In this document: positions 1 to 8,984 of the stretch, one piece after another | How positions within the stretch are numbered: the first letter of the stretch is position 1 | Layout of the letters: the number at the start of each line of letters is the position of its first letter | Assembly: GCA_002339015.1 (NCBI GenBank) | Contig: DDJC01000049.1 | Coordinates: forward strand, 62,001-126,000 | Source: Burkholderiales bacterium UBA1834 | Lineage (GTDB): Bacteria > Pseudomonadota > Gammaproteobacteria > Burkholderiales > Burkholderiaceae_C | Reading direction: 5' to 3' | Length of the DNA stretch: 64,000 nt | Program-made: the position numbers and the translations under genes | Notes under the pieces: generated by a model | The model's database searches: none | Seen by the model: the letters and a program-made list of their open reading frames with translations, nothing else | Told to the model about the DNA's origin: nothing

Positions 1-361
1 GCGCGCCATCCTCAACTACGGCCACACCTTCGGCCACGCGATCGAGGCCGGCATGGGCTACGGCGCCTGGCTGCACGGCGAGGCCGTGGGCTGCGGCATG
101 GTGATGGCGGCTGACTTGTCTGCCCGCCTGGGCCTGATCGACGAGGCCACCTCACGCCGCATCCGCGCGCTGATCGAGCGCACCGGTCTGCCCGTGCGCG
201 GCCCGGCCCTGGGTGCCGACCGCTACATCGAGCTGATGCAGGTCGACAAGAAGGCAGAGGCCGGCGAGATCCGCTTCGTGGTCATCGGCCCGCTGGGCCA
301 GGCCAGCATGCGGCCCGCGCCTGACAACGTGGTGCGCGATGTGATCGCGTCCCATACCTGA
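1..361 (+). CDS. aroB: 3-dehydroquinate synthase, C-terminal part (5' end outside window)
   Basis: C-terminal third of 3-dehydroquinate synthase, the cytoplasmic NAD- and metal-dependent enzyme that cyclises DAHP to 3-dehydroquinate in the shikimate pathway. The frame enters at base 2 and within the first codons reads [11 protein letters not shown], the histidine segment of the family's metal site. About 119 residues are visible, so most of a protein of about 360 residues lies upstream of the window. The stop is TGA at 359-361. dgt follows on the same strand after 18 bp, an order common in Burkholderiales, so the two genes are probably co-transcribed. The identification rests on the motif, the remaining C-terminal sequence and the neighbour. 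Confidence 0.95.
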   Translation, partial: RAILNYGHTFGHAIEAGMGYGAWLHGEAVGCGMVMAADLSARLGLIDEATSRRIRALIERTGLPVRGPALGADRYIELMQVDKKAEAGEIRFVVIGPLGQASMRPAPDNVVRDVIASHT

Positions 362-379
362 CCAGACCCGCGCACCGCC

Positions 380-1507
380 ATGTGGCTCGCCCCCTATGCC
401 AGTCATCCTGAAAGGACGCGGGGACGCCGCCATGCGGAGCCGGCCGCCCCCACCCGCAGCGACTTCCAGCGCGACCGCGACCGCATCGTGCACAGCACGG
501 CGTTTCGCCGTCTGGTCTACAAGACGCAGGTGTTCCTCAACCATGAAGGCGATCTTTTCCGCACGCGCCTCACGCACTCGCTGGAAGTGGCACAGTTGGG
601 CCGCTCCATCGCCCGCTCGCTGGGTCTGAACGAGGACCTTGTCGAGGCCATCGCGCTGGCGCATGACCTGGGGCACACCCCTTTCGGCCACGCGGGGCAG
701 GACACGCTCAACGAATGCATGGCCGGCCACGGGGGCTTCGAACACAATCTGCAATCGTTGCGCGTGATCGACGCGCTGGAAGAACGCTATCCGGCCTACG
801 ACGGCCTGAACCTGACCTTCGAAACCCGCGAAGGCGTGCTCAAACACTGCTCGCGTCGCAATGCCGAGCTGCTGGAGGCGCAGGAGCCGGGCGGCGTGGG
901 GCGCCGCTTCATCGAGGGCACGCAGCCCAGCCTGGAAGCCCAGTTGTGCAACCTGGCCGACGAGATCGCCTACAACGCCCATGACATCGACGATGGCGTG
1001 CGCTCCGGCCTGGTCACGCTGGAGCAGTTCGAGGCCGTGCCCCTGTTCGTGCACTTCCGGGACGAGACCCTGCGCGAGTACCCCGAGGTGCGCGGCCGGC
1101 GCCTGCTGTTCGATACGATCCGGCGCATGCTGTCACAGCAGGTCTACGACGTGATCGACGCCACGCGTGCATCGATCGCCGAGCACATGCCTGTCAATGC
1201 CGACCAGGCCAGGCGTTGCCCGCCCCTGGTGCGCTTCAGCCCCGGCATGCGCGAGGCCAGCACCCAGCTCAAGCGCTTCCTGTTCAAGGAGCTCTACCGC
1301 CACCCCCAGGTCAACGAGACCACCGTGCGCGCCAAGCAGGTGATCAGCGAGCTGTTCGCGGCCTATGTGGCACAGCCGGGTGAAATGCAGGCAGGCTTTG
1401 CCGAGCGCGAGGACCTGCACAAGGCCGTGGCCGACTACATCGCCGGCATGACCGACCGTTTCGCGTTGCGCGAGCACGAACGGCTGACCGGACAGCGCCT
1501 GTTCTGA
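380..1507 (+). CDS. dgt: Deoxyguanosinetriphosphate triphosphohydrolase-like protein
   Basis: HD-superfamily dNTP triphosphohydrolase of 375 residues, expected to hydrolyse dNTPs (classically dGTP) to the nucleoside plus tripolyphosphate in the cytoplasm. The metal-binding HD signature is complete: His66 in TRLTHSLEV, His95-Asp96 in ALAHDLGHTPFGH, and a later Asp in the segment DEIAYNAHDIDDG. The length fits the shorter type common in proteobacteria rather than the E. coli Dgt of about 505 residues, so the preferred substrate may differ. It starts 18 bp after aroB with no strong ribosome binding site, consistent with translation within an aroB-dgt transcript. The next gene is convergent. Confidence 0.92.
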   Translation: MWLAPYASHPERTRGRRHAEPAAPTRSDFQRDRDRIVHSTAFRRLVYKTQVFLNHEGDLFRTRLTHSLEVAQLGRSIARSLGLNEDLVEAIALAHDLGHTPFGHAGQDTLNECMAGHGGFEHNLQSLRVIDALEERYPAYDGLNLTFETREGVLKHCSRRNAELLEAQEPGGVGRRFIEGTQPSLEAQLCNLADEIAYNAHDIDDGVRSGLVTLEQFEAVPLFVHFRDETLREYPEVRGRRLLFDTIRRMLSQQVYDVIDATRASIAEHMPVNADQARRCPPLVRFSPGMREASTQLKRFLFKELYRHPQVNETTVRAKQVISELFAAYVAQPGEMQAGFAEREDLHKAVADYIAGMTDRFALREHERLTGQRLF

Positions 1508-1537
1508 GCCTCTACGGCTGGCGGCATTCGCCAGGCT

Positions 1538-3031
1538 TCAGCGCGCTGGCGTGATCTCGCAGACGCCCTTGCTGAAGCTCAACGCCTGGGCCCGCAGCTC
1601 CGGCGCGGCCTCAAGCCAGCGGCGCACGATCTCCTGCTCTTCGTCGCGCTCATGGTCATCCAGGTAGACGTGGAAACCTTCGGACGCGAGATGCGCAGCC
1701 ACGGCCGGCAGGGCTGGCAGTCGGGCCAGATGGCAGGTGCGGGCCGGCGGGCCATCGACGATCACCACATCGAACACATCGGCCTGCGTCAGGAAGGACA
1801 TGTCGTAGAACAAGCCAGGCTGGCCCATGAACTCGGTCTCGACCAGTGGTGTGGCGACCACCTGCGCGTGGGTGCTCAGACCGTGTCTGTCGAACTCACC
1901 CTGCGTGCGTGTGGCCCAGGCCGGATCATGCTCGACGCAGACCAGGCGGCCGCCACGGTCAGCCACCAGCCGGGCCAGCATCTTGGAGCCCCTGCCTGAA
2001 CCGAACTCCAGGACGCGCGGGCGCTGGTAGGCATTCAAGGTGTCGGCCAGATGGTCCAGCAGGCCCACATCCAGTGCCCAGGCCCCGGCCTCGCGCAGCC
2101 ACCCCAACGGGATGCGCTCCTGGCGCACCAACCGCTCCATCGCCAACTGCACGAAAGGGGCCTCGTGCACCTGCTTCTCCAGCGATTCGACACGCGCGAA
2201 GCACTGCGCCACGTCCACATGCACCTGCTGCAGCTTCACGGCCAGGCCATGGTTCATCGACGGCTGATGCTCATGCACGGGACGCCAGCATGGCAATGGC
2301 GGCTTGGCCAGCACGGTGGCGGCGGCGGCGCGTTGGCGGGGTGAGCTCAGGCCGCCTGATGGCTCGCCCTGCAAATGGTGGGATTGAGGGTTGAGCGTGG
2401 TGTAGCGGTAGCTGGTGCGCGGCAGGTGCAGGTAGCGCCGCGTCTGGTCCAGCACCGGGTAGGCGATGGCGAAATCGCAGGCGCAGTCGAGCCACTGGCC
2501 TTGCTCGTCCTGGTAGTAGCTGGCCGGTACGCGCGCCAGCAGGCTTTGACGGCAGCTGAAGAAGTGGCTGCTTTGCCAGCCCTGCGCGCGCGGCGAATCG
2601 AAGGGATCGAGCGGGCCGTTGCCACCATCCAGGCCAGTGTCCGTCACGAAGTCGGTCCAGACCACATCGAAGCCGTCGCCATAGGCACGGGCCATCTCAC
2701 CCAGGATGTCCGGGTCTACCAGTTCGTCGTCACCATCGAGCACCGCGATGAAGTCGGCCTGGATGCGGCCGGGCAGTTGCTCGAAGGCGTGGCGGGCCTT
2801 GCCCTTGCGCTCGGCACTGGCCAGCAGGGTGTGGCGATCGGGGAAATGGGCCTGTAGCAGTTCGCGCACCACATTGACCGTGCCGTCCGTCGAGGCATCG
2901 TCGATGAAGAGCACGTCGAACTGCGTGCTGCGCTGCGCGGCCAGGCTCTGCAGGCAGCGCGCCACATACGGTTCGGCATTGCGCGCGCACACGAAGACCA
3001 GCCCCCGGACAGCCAGTGATTTGTCCACCAT
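1538..3031 (-). CDS. Fusion of family 2 glycosyltransferase and SAM-dependent methyltransferase
   Basis: A 497-residue protein with two recognisable halves. Residues of about 8-240 form a GT-A glycosyltransferase family 2 domain: the nucleotide-sugar motif DDASTDGT lies near residue 45 and the metal-binding acidic motif LDGDDE near residue 100. Residues of about 338-497 form a class I methyltransferase, with the SAM loop EFGSGRGS and the acidic VCVEHDP strand. The roughly 90 residues between them look helical. It is read divergently from a second GT2 gene 101 bp away and sits beside the flagellin genes, so I infer sugar transfer plus methylation of a glycan, perhaps on flagellin. The sugar, the acceptor and the methylated atom cannot be told from sequence. 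Confidence 0.85.
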   Translation of the reverse strand: MVDKSLAVRGLVFVCARNAEPYVARCLQSLAAQRSTQFDVLFIDDASTDGTVNVVRELLQAHFPDRHTLLASAERKGKARHAFEQLPGRIQADFIAVLDGDDELVDPDILGEMARAYGDGFDVVWTDFVTDTGLDGGNGPLDPFDSPRAQGWQSSHFFSCRQSLLARVPASYYQDEQGQWLDCACDFAIAYPVLDQTRRYLHLPRTSYRYTTLNPQSHHLQGEPSGGLSSPRQRAAAATVLAKPPLPCWRPVHEHQPSMNHGLAVKLQQVHVDVAQCFARVESLEKQVHEAPFVQLAMERLVRQERIPLGWLREAGAWALDVGLLDHLADTLNAYQRPRVLEFGSGRGSKMLARLVADRGGRLVCVEHDPAWATRTQGEFDRHGLSTHAQVVATPLVETEFMGQPGLFYDMSFLTQADVFDVVIVDGPPARTCHLARLPALPAVAAHLASEGFHVYLDDHERDEEQEIVRRWLEAAPELRAQALSFSKGVCEITPAR

Positions 3032-3132
3032 TTCGGATCACTCCACGAAAGTCCCCCCACCATAATGCGGGAAGCCCGGCACGCAACTGCCGATAAGCCC
3101 CGCCCAGAGCCCGCACTTCACCGCCTGTCCAC

Positions 3133-4221
3133 ATGTACCGCACCGCCCTGGTCATGATCGCGCGCAACGAGGCGCGGTGCATTGGCCGCTGCCTGTCCAG
3201 CGTCAGACCGTGGGTGGACGAGATGATCGTGCTGGACACCGGTTCGACCGACGACACCGTCGCGATCGCGCGCAGCCTGGGTGCTCAAGTGCACCATTTC
3301 ACCTGGTGCGATGATTTCTCTGCCGCGCGCAACGCGGCCCTCGACCACAGCAGCGCCGACTGGCACATCGTGCTGGATGCGGATGAATGGGTGCAATCCG
3401 GCGGGCAGGCCCTGGCGGATCTGCGGGGATGCCGGCCGGATCACGTGGGGGCGCTGGCCGTGTGCAGCGCGTTCGGCGACCACCGCATCGGCACTGAAGC
3501 GCCGCACCACGCCACCAGCTGGATCTCGCGCGTGCTGCCTCCCGATGTGCGCTACGAGGGCCTGGTCCACGAGCAGCCCCATCACCATCTGCCCGTGCGC
3601 CGCCTGCCGGTGGTGATCGGGCACGACGGTTATGCGCCTCAGGCCCTGCAGGACAAGGGCGACCGCAATGCCCGGCTGCTGCAGGCCGCGCTGCGGGCCC
3701 GGCCCGATGATGCCTACCTGCGCTACCAATGGGGCAAGGACCACGAGGTGCACGACCGCTTCGACGAGGCCCGCCAGGCCTATGCGAAGGCCTGGCCGCA
3801 TTGCCCTCTTGACGCCGGCTGGCGCCATGACCTGCTGATCCGCTGGCTGTTCGTGCTCAAGCAGACGGGCCACCTGGATGAGGCAGTGTCACTGGCCGAG
3901 GCCGAACTGCCCCACTGGGCGCATTCAGCCGACTTCTTCTTCACCGTGGGTGATGTGCTGCTGAGCCAGGCCCTTGCCAAGTCCGCAGAGGCCGAAGCCC
4001 TGCTGCCACTCATCGAATCATGCTGGCTTCGTTGTCTGGCGCTGGGCGACACGCCTGATCTTGAAGGCGCCGTGGCAGGCCGTGGCAGCCACCTGGCCGC
4101 CCACAACCTCGTGATCTTCTATGACAGCCTGGGACAGGCTGAGAAGGCCGATGCCTACAGGGCGCTCGCCACGCGCGCGCCTGCGGAAACACCTGTTCAC
4201 ACACCAGGTTCATCACGCTGA
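3133..4221 (+). CDS. Family 2 glycosyltransferase with C-terminal TPR-like helices
   Basis: A 362-residue cytoplasmic glycosyltransferase. The N-terminal half is a GT-A fold: MIARNEARCIGRCLSSV opens the domain, DTGSTDDT is the nucleotide-binding motif and LDADEW carries the acidic metal-binding motif. From about residue 180 the protein is mainly helical, with TPR-like units such as ARLLQAALRARPDDAYLRY. This architecture is shared with protein-modifying GT2 enzymes of the SunS type. It ends just upstream of fliC and is divergent from the GT2-methyltransferase gene. Flagellin glycosylation is the natural hypothesis from position, but a role in another surface glycan cannot be excluded. Confidence 0.85.
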   Translation: MYRTALVMIARNEARCIGRCLSSVRPWVDEMIVLDTGSTDDTVAIARSLGAQVHHFTWCDDFSAARNAALDHSSADWHIVLDADEWVQSGGQALADLRGCRPDHVGALAVCSAFGDHRIGTEAPHHATSWISRVLPPDVRYEGLVHEQPHHHLPVRRLPVVIGHDGYAPQALQDKGDRNARLLQAALRARPDDAYLRYQWGKDHEVHDRFDEARQAYAKAWPHCPLDAGWRHDLLIRWLFVLKQTGHLDEAVSLAEAELPHWAHSADFFFTVGDVLLSQALAKSAEAEALLPLIESCWLRCLALGDTPDLEGAVAGRGSHLAAHNLVIFYDSLGQAEKADAYRALATRAPAETPVHTPGSSR

Positions 4222-4230
4222 TCCGGGCCC

Positions 4231-4257
4231 TCAAGTCATGGCAGGGGGCGTCGATAA
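4231..4257 (+). promoter_or_regulatory. Candidate sigma-28 (FliA) promoter, distal, for fliC1
   Basis: TCAAGT at 4231-4236 and TCGATAA at 4251-4257. The distance from the first T to the C of CGATAA is 21 bp, exactly as in the FliA consensus TAAAGTTT-N11-GCCGATAA. It lies about 290 bp upstream of the flagellin start. It is the outer member of a tandem pair with identical spacing. Confidence 0.55.
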
Positions 4258-4329
4258 CTGGGACTGCACTCAGGTGTCAGCGGCTTTCAGGAAAACTTCA
4301 GAAACCCGCTGTCAAGCCAAAAAAGTCAC

Positions 4330-4356
4330 TCAAGTGACCCACAGCTTGGTCGATAA
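4330..4356 (+). promoter_or_regulatory. Candidate sigma-28 (FliA) promoter, proximal, for fliC1
   Basis: TCAAGT at 4330-4335 and GTCGATAA at 4349-4356, with the same 21-bp offset as the distal copy. This leaves an untranslated leader of about 180 bases before fliC1. The 325-bp gap 4222-4546 contains no gene; these two promoters and the fliC leader are what can be seen in it. Confidence 0.65.
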
Positions 4357-4546
4357 CCTGAGCAACGGCACTTGACAAAGGTGTCGGGGTCCGGTTAGCC
4401 GGCCAGCTTGTTCAAGTGGGAATCTTCCAACTGGGCAAACACGGTTGACTAGCGTCGGGCAGGCAAACGCCGCAGTGGGCAACCACTTCAACGTGTTCGC
4501 CGGCGCTATTCGCCGGGTAGTTAATTTTGACCATTAGGAGCGCACC

Positions 4547-5548
4547 ATGTCGACTTCCGTCAACACCAACATCATTTCGCTGAACGCCCAACGCAACCTG
4601 AACTCGTCGCAAAGCACGCTGTCGACCTCCATGCAGCGCCTGTCGTCAGGCCTGCGCGTGAACTCCGCCAAGGATGACGCCGCCGGTCTGGCCATCGCCG
4701 AGCGCATGAGCGCCCAGATGCGCGGCATGAACGTCGCCGTGCGCAATGCCAACGACGGCATCTCGCTGGCCCAAACCGCTGAAGGCGCCCTGGGCAAGAT
4801 CGGCGACAACCTGCAGCGCATGCGTGAACTGGCTGTCCAGTCCCGCAACGCCACCAACAGCACGGGTGACCGCGCCAACCTGCAGAAGGAATTCGTCGAA
4901 CTGCAGAAGGAAATCGACCGCACGCTGACCAGCACCAAGTTCAACGGCAAGGCCCTGTTCACCAGCGCCGGTGGCGACCTGGAATTCCAGGTGGGTGCAG
5001 GCACCTCCGCCGATGACCGCATCACGGTCGCCGGTGCCGAGCTGACCGGTGGCACCGCCGCCGCCGCCGCCGACAAGACCGCTGCCGAGACGCTGACCGA
5101 CACCTACGACGACGCTGCCGACGACGCTGCCCGCACCACCGCCGCCACCAACATCCTGGCCACGATCACCTCGGGCACGGGTGACACGGCCGGTGAATGG
5201 ACCGCCGCGGCCGGCATCGGCATCGCCGCCAAGGACTCCGCCGGCGCCGACGTGGCCGACGTGGGTGCGAGCATCGATGCCGCCATCGACGTGATCGACA
5301 AGGCCCTGGACATCGTCAACGACAAGCGCGCCTCCTTCGGTGCCGCCCAGAACCGCTTCGAAGCCGTGATCTCCAACCTGAACACCGGCATCGAGAACCA
5401 GTCCGCAGCCCGCGGCCGGATCATGGACGCCGACTTCGCCACCGAAACGGCCAACCTGTCCCGCTCGCAGATCCTGCAACAGGCCGGTACCGCGATGGTG
5501 GCCCAGGCCAACCAGCTGCCCCAGCAAGTGCTGTCGCTGCTGCGCTGA
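4547..5548 (+). CDS. fliC: Flagellin 1
   Basis: Filament subunit of 333 residues, exported unfolded through the flagellar type III system without a cleaved signal. The N-terminal D0/D1 segment (about 1-165) has the classic SLNAQRNLNSSQ and QRLSSGLRVNSAKDDAAG runs. The C-terminal D1/D0 segment (about 245-333) ends in AMVAQANQLPQQVLSLLR. The variable centre is short and rich in Ala, Thr and Asp, so the surface domain is small. AGGAG lies 6 bp before the ATG. A strong terminator follows at 5629-5671, so this gene is transcribed separately from the second flagellin. Confidence 0.97.
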   Translation: MSTSVNTNIISLNAQRNLNSSQSTLSTSMQRLSSGLRVNSAKDDAAGLAIAERMSAQMRGMNVAVRNANDGISLAQTAEGALGKIGDNLQRMRELAVQSRNATNSTGDRANLQKEFVELQKEIDRTLTSTKFNGKALFTSAGGDLEFQVGAGTSADDRITVAGAELTGGTAAAAADKTAAETLTDTYDDAADDAARTTAATNILATITSGTGDTAGEWTAAAGIGIAAKDSAGADVADVGASIDAAIDVIDKALDIVNDKRASFGAAQNRFEAVISNLNTGIENQSAARGRIMDADFATETANLSRSQILQQAGTAMVAQANQLPQQVLSLLR

Positions 5549-5628
5549 TCGACAACGGCGGCTCGCAAGGGCCGCGCACACGGGAATCCCGCATCGCGAA
5601 GGTTCCCGCACTCTGAAACCGAGTCTTC

Positions 5629-5671
5629 AAGCCGCCTCCCGCCTTTCGGCCGGAGGCGGCTTTGTTCTTTT
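5629..5671 (+). terminator. Rho-independent terminator after fliC1
   Basis: AAGCCGCCTCC at 5629-5639 pairs with GGAGGCGGCTT at 5652-5662. The loop contains a further GCC/GGC pair, and the stem is followed by a T-rich tail to 5671. It separates fliC1 from fliC2. Confidence 0.85.
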
Positions 5672-5833
5672 GAATTGGCCGCTTTAGGTGGTGCACATCG
5701 GGGGTTTGGCGCACTCAAGTTCTTTCGACAATCCGTCCAACAGGTCAAAGGATTGGAATGGGTCCTTAGCCTGCAATCACAGCAGGCCGGCTCACGGGCC
5801 GAGATCCTTGGAACTTTTGGTTAGGAGTGCAAC

Positions 5834-6802
5834 ATGCCCCAAACGATCAACACCAACATCGTGTCGTTGAACGCGCAGAGAAATCTCAACACCTCGCAGG
5901 GGTCGCTGGCAGTGTCCATGCAGCGCCTGTCGTCAGGCTTGCGGGTGAACTCGGCGAAGGATGACGCCGCCGGGTTGGCCATTGCAGAACGGATGAACTC
6001 GCAGGTGCGAGGGATGAATGTCGCCATCCGCAACGCCAACGATGCGATCTCGCTGTCGCAGACGGCTGAAGGGGCGCTGGGCAAAATCGGCGACAACCTG
6101 CAGCGCATGCGTGAACTGGCGGTTCAATCCCGCAACGCCACGAACAGCGAAGGCGACCGCGCCAACCTGCAGAAGGAATTCCTGGCCGTGCAGTCTGAAA
6201 TCAGCCGCACGATCAATGGCACGTCCTTCAACGGCCAGAAACTGTTCAACGGCACGGGCAGTGACCTGGACTTCCAGGTGGGTGCCGGCACCACCACCGA
6301 TGACCGGATCACCATCACGGAAGTGGACCTGTTTGGCAACGGTGCGGCCGACGGCAACAAGACCACGGCGGCAGACCCCGATCCCACCGTGCGCGCCACG
6401 CTGGCCGACAGCGTCGTGATGCAGACGGTGATCCTGAACTTCCAGGATGCGGCCAACCCCGCCAACGGCATCGCCATCGGCGGCCTTCGCGAGGACAACA
6501 CCACCCCAATCGACGGCGCCGACATCGACCAGGCCATCAACGTGATCGACGAAGCCCTGAACCGGGTGAACGACACGCGCGCCACCTTCGGTGCGGCGCA
6601 GAACCGCTTCGAAGCCGTGATCTCGAACCTGCAGACCAACGTGGAGAACCAGGCCGCCGCCCGTGGCCGGATCATGGACGCCGACTTCGCGTCGGAAACA
6701 GCCAACCTGTCGCGTTCCCAGATCCTGCAACAGGCCGGCACGGCGATGGTGGCCCAGGCCAACCAGCTGCCGCAGCAGGTACTGAGTTTGCTGCAACGTT
6801 GA
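5834..6802 (+). CDS. fliC: Flagellin 2
   Basis: Second filament subunit, 322 residues. Its conserved N- and C-terminal D0/D1 regions are nearly the same as those of the flagellin upstream, while the central segment (about 165-235) is unrelated in sequence. AGGAG at 5823-5827 precedes the ATG by 6 bp. No sigma-28 promoter as good as those before fliC1 or fliD is visible in 5672-5833. A TCAAG at 5715 lacks a convincing -10 box, so this flagellin may be expressed at a lower level or under other control. The conserved ends make exchange between the two genes by recombination plausible. Confidence 0.96.
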   Translation: MPQTINTNIVSLNAQRNLNTSQGSLAVSMQRLSSGLRVNSAKDDAAGLAIAERMNSQVRGMNVAIRNANDAISLSQTAEGALGKIGDNLQRMRELAVQSRNATNSEGDRANLQKEFLAVQSEISRTINGTSFNGQKLFNGTGSDLDFQVGAGTTTDDRITITEVDLFGNGAADGNKTTAADPDPTVRATLADSVVMQTVILNFQDAANPANGIAIGGLREDNTTPIDGADIDQAINVIDEALNRVNDTRATFGAAQNRFEAVISNLQTNVENQAAARGRIMDADFASETANLSRSQILQQAGTAMVAQANQLPQQVLSLLQR

Positions 6803-6840
6803 TCGGCGGATCAGAAGCACTTACTTACGAATCATTTGGC

Positions 6841-6867
6841 TAAAGTTTGACGACGATGCGCCGATTC
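6841..6867 (+). promoter_or_regulatory. Sigma-28 (FliA) promoter for fliD-fliS-fliT
   Basis: TAAAGTTT at 6841-6848, an 11-base spacer, then GCCGATTC at 6860-6867. This is almost the complete FliA consensus with exact spacing, 65 bp before the fliD start. It is the best promoter match in the window. Confidence 0.85.
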
Positions 6868-6931
6868 ACAGGCTGTCCAGGTGGGTAAATACGCCCCCTG
6901 GACCGTTCTGCATTTGTGAAGGGACTCCATC

Positions 6932-8401
6932 ATGGCCACCATCAGCTCACTAGGCTCCGCCGCCGGCATCGATGGCGAAGCCATCATCAAGCAGTTGCTC
7001 ACGGTCGAGAGTGCCCCCAAGACCAAGGTCCAGACCGAAAACACCACGCTCAGCACGAACCTGTCCACCTGGGGCAGGATCCAGAGCGCCTTCGCTGCCG
7101 TGCGGGACACTGCCAACGCCCTGAACAAGGACGATTTCTGGAAGGCCACGACGGCCAAGTCGGCCGACGACACCGCCGTGTCGGTCACCTCCAGCACCAG
7201 TTCCACCGCCGGCAACTACAGCGTGGCCGTGCAATCGCTGGCCCAGTCGCAGTACATCGCCAGCAAGGCCTACAGCGCCAAGACCGATGTCGTGGGTGAA
7301 GGTACCCTGACCATCGAGCTGGGCACCTTCACGGACAATCCCTCCGCCCCGCCCGCCGCCACCTTCGCGGCCAAGGCCGCGGCCAGCGCCGTCAACATCT
7401 CGATCGGCCCTGGCGACAACACGCTGGAGAAGATCCGCGACAAGATCAATGCCGCCAATGCCGGCGTGACTGCCTCCCTGATCACCGACGCCTCCGGCGC
7501 CCGACTGGTGGTGCGCGGCTCGAACTCTGGCGAGGAAAACGGCTTTCGCATCAGTGTGGCCGATGCCGATGGCGGCAATGGCGACGGCACCGGCCTGTCC
7601 GCCTTGGCCTACGACCCCTCGGCCGACATCACCAGCATGACCCGGTCGCAGAAGGCGGCCAATGCGAAGGCCACCATCAACGGCATCGAAGTCAACTCCG
7701 ACACCAACACGCTCAAGGACGTGGTCGACGGCCTGACCATCACGCTCAAGAAGGTCACGGACACCGCCACCGAGAGCAAGCCGATCGAGCTGACCGTCGA
7801 TCAGGACCTGACCGCCATCCGCACCGGCATCGACGCCTTCGCGAAGGCTTACAACGACGCCATCGGCCTGATCCGCACGCAGACCATGTACGACGCTGAA
7901 AGCAAGACGGGCGGCCCGCTGCAGGGCGACGCCACGGCCGTGGGCCTGCTCAACCAGCTGCGCTCCATGGCCGGCACCGGCACCACCGCGTCCAGCATGT
8001 TCAGCCGCCTGTCGGACATCGGTCTGCAGATGGGCAAGGAAGGCACCTTCACCACCAACGGCACCAAGCTCGACAAGGCGCTGAAGGACAACCTGGATGA
8101 GGTGCGCAAGTTCTTCTCCACCAGCAACGATGCCGACCCCAATGCCGCCGGCATGGGCCAGCGCTTCTACAAGATGGCCAATCAGATCGCCGGCAGCGAC
8201 GGCAGCATTGCCGCGCGCCAGGACGGCATCAAGAGCACCATCAGGCGCAACGAGAAGAAGATCGACGACATCGACAACCGGCTGACGCTGGTCGAAGCCC
8301 GCCTGCGCGCGCAGTACACCGCGCTGGACAACAACATGACCAAGCTCAACAGCCTGTCGGCCTACGTCGCGCAGCAGCTGAGCGTGCTCACCAACAGCTA
8401 A
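6932..8401 (+). CDS. fliD: Flagellar filament capping protein
   Basis: FliD (hook-associated protein 2), 489 residues. It forms the cap at the filament tip that folds incoming flagellin. The N-terminus has the family signature SSLGSAAGIDGEAIIKQLLTVE. The C-terminal part contains the long helical stretch from about residue 420 (IRRNEKKIDDIDNRLTLVEARL) and ends in an ALDNNMTKLNSL segment typical of the family. The protein is exported by the flagellar type III system and has no signal peptide. A near-consensus sigma-28 promoter lies at 6841-6867, and fliS and fliT follow, as in the usual fliDST order. Confidence 0.96.
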   Translation: MATISSLGSAAGIDGEAIIKQLLTVESAPKTKVQTENTTLSTNLSTWGRIQSAFAAVRDTANALNKDDFWKATTAKSADDTAVSVTSSTSSTAGNYSVAVQSLAQSQYIASKAYSAKTDVVGEGTLTIELGTFTDNPSAPPAATFAAKAAASAVNISIGPGDNTLEKIRDKINAANAGVTASLITDASGARLVVRGSNSGEENGFRISVADADGGNGDGTGLSALAYDPSADITSMTRSQKAANAKATINGIEVNSDTNTLKDVVDGLTITLKKVTDTATESKPIELTVDQDLTAIRTGIDAFAKAYNDAIGLIRTQTMYDAESKTGGPLQGDATAVGLLNQLRSMAGTGTTASSMFSRLSDIGLQMGKEGTFTTNGTKLDKALKDNLDEVRKFFSTSNDADPNAAGMGQRFYKMANQIAGSDGSIAARQDGIKSTIRRNEKKIDDIDNRLTLVEARLRAQYTALDNNMTKLNSLSAYVAQQLSVLTNS

Positions 8402-8498
8402 GACACCGGTTGACACAACTGGCTGAAACAGGGCGGCTTTTTTCCGGCGCCGACGGTTCAAGCCCCCGCATCCACGGCCGATAACAGGTATATCCAAC

Positions 8499-8984
8499 AT
8501 GCCCAAGCCGAGTTCCGAGATGTACGCACCAGCCAGCCCCTTCTCCCGTCCCATCCCCTCTGCCGGTTCGCGCTCCCTCTCCGGCGTGTACCGCCAGGTC
8601 GGCGTCGAGACCAGCGTCTCGGGCGCCTCGCCCCATGAACTGGTCAGGCTCCTGATCAACGGTTACTTCGACGCCCTGACCGAAGCCAAGGGCGCCCTGG
8701 CAGCCGGCAACATCGAGCTCAAGGGCCGCGCCCTGAGCCGAGCGATCCGCATCGTGGAAGAAGGCCTCAAGTGCAGCCTGGACACCACCATGGGTGGCGA
8801 GGTGGCGCAGAACCTGAACATGCTGTACGGCTACATCTCGCTGCGCCTGACGCAAGCGAACCTCAAGAACGACACGGCTGCCATCGACGAGTGCGTGCAG
8901 CTGATGAGCCCGATCCGCGACGCCTGGCAAGGCATCGCCTCCGAGGCCAACACGACCCCCATCAACAAGGAGGTGGTGGCATGA
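8499..8984 (+). CDS. fliS: Flagellin export chaperone
   Basis: FliS, 161 residues, the cytoplasmic chaperone that binds the C-terminus of flagellin and keeps it monomeric before export. The core begins at VYRQVGVETSVSGASPHELV, matching the family pattern, and continues as a helical bundle. About 28 residues precede this core, more than in E. coli FliS. An alternative start at the ATG at 8520 would shorten the protein by seven residues. Its last bases overlap the next gene in ATGA, indicating coupled translation with fliT. Confidence 0.94.
   Translation: MPKPSSEMYAPASPFSRPIPSAGSRSLSGVYRQVGVETSVSGASPHELVRLLINGYFDALTEAKGALAAGNIELKGRALSRAIRIVEEGLKCSLDTTMGGEVAQNLNMLYGYISLRLTQANLKNDTAAIDECVQLMSPIRDAWQGIASEANTTPINKEVVA

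Noticed and set aside
5700..5760. Sigma-28 promoter for the second flagellin at TCAAG (5715).
   Set aside because: No acceptable -10 element occurs at the required distance; only the -35 half is present.
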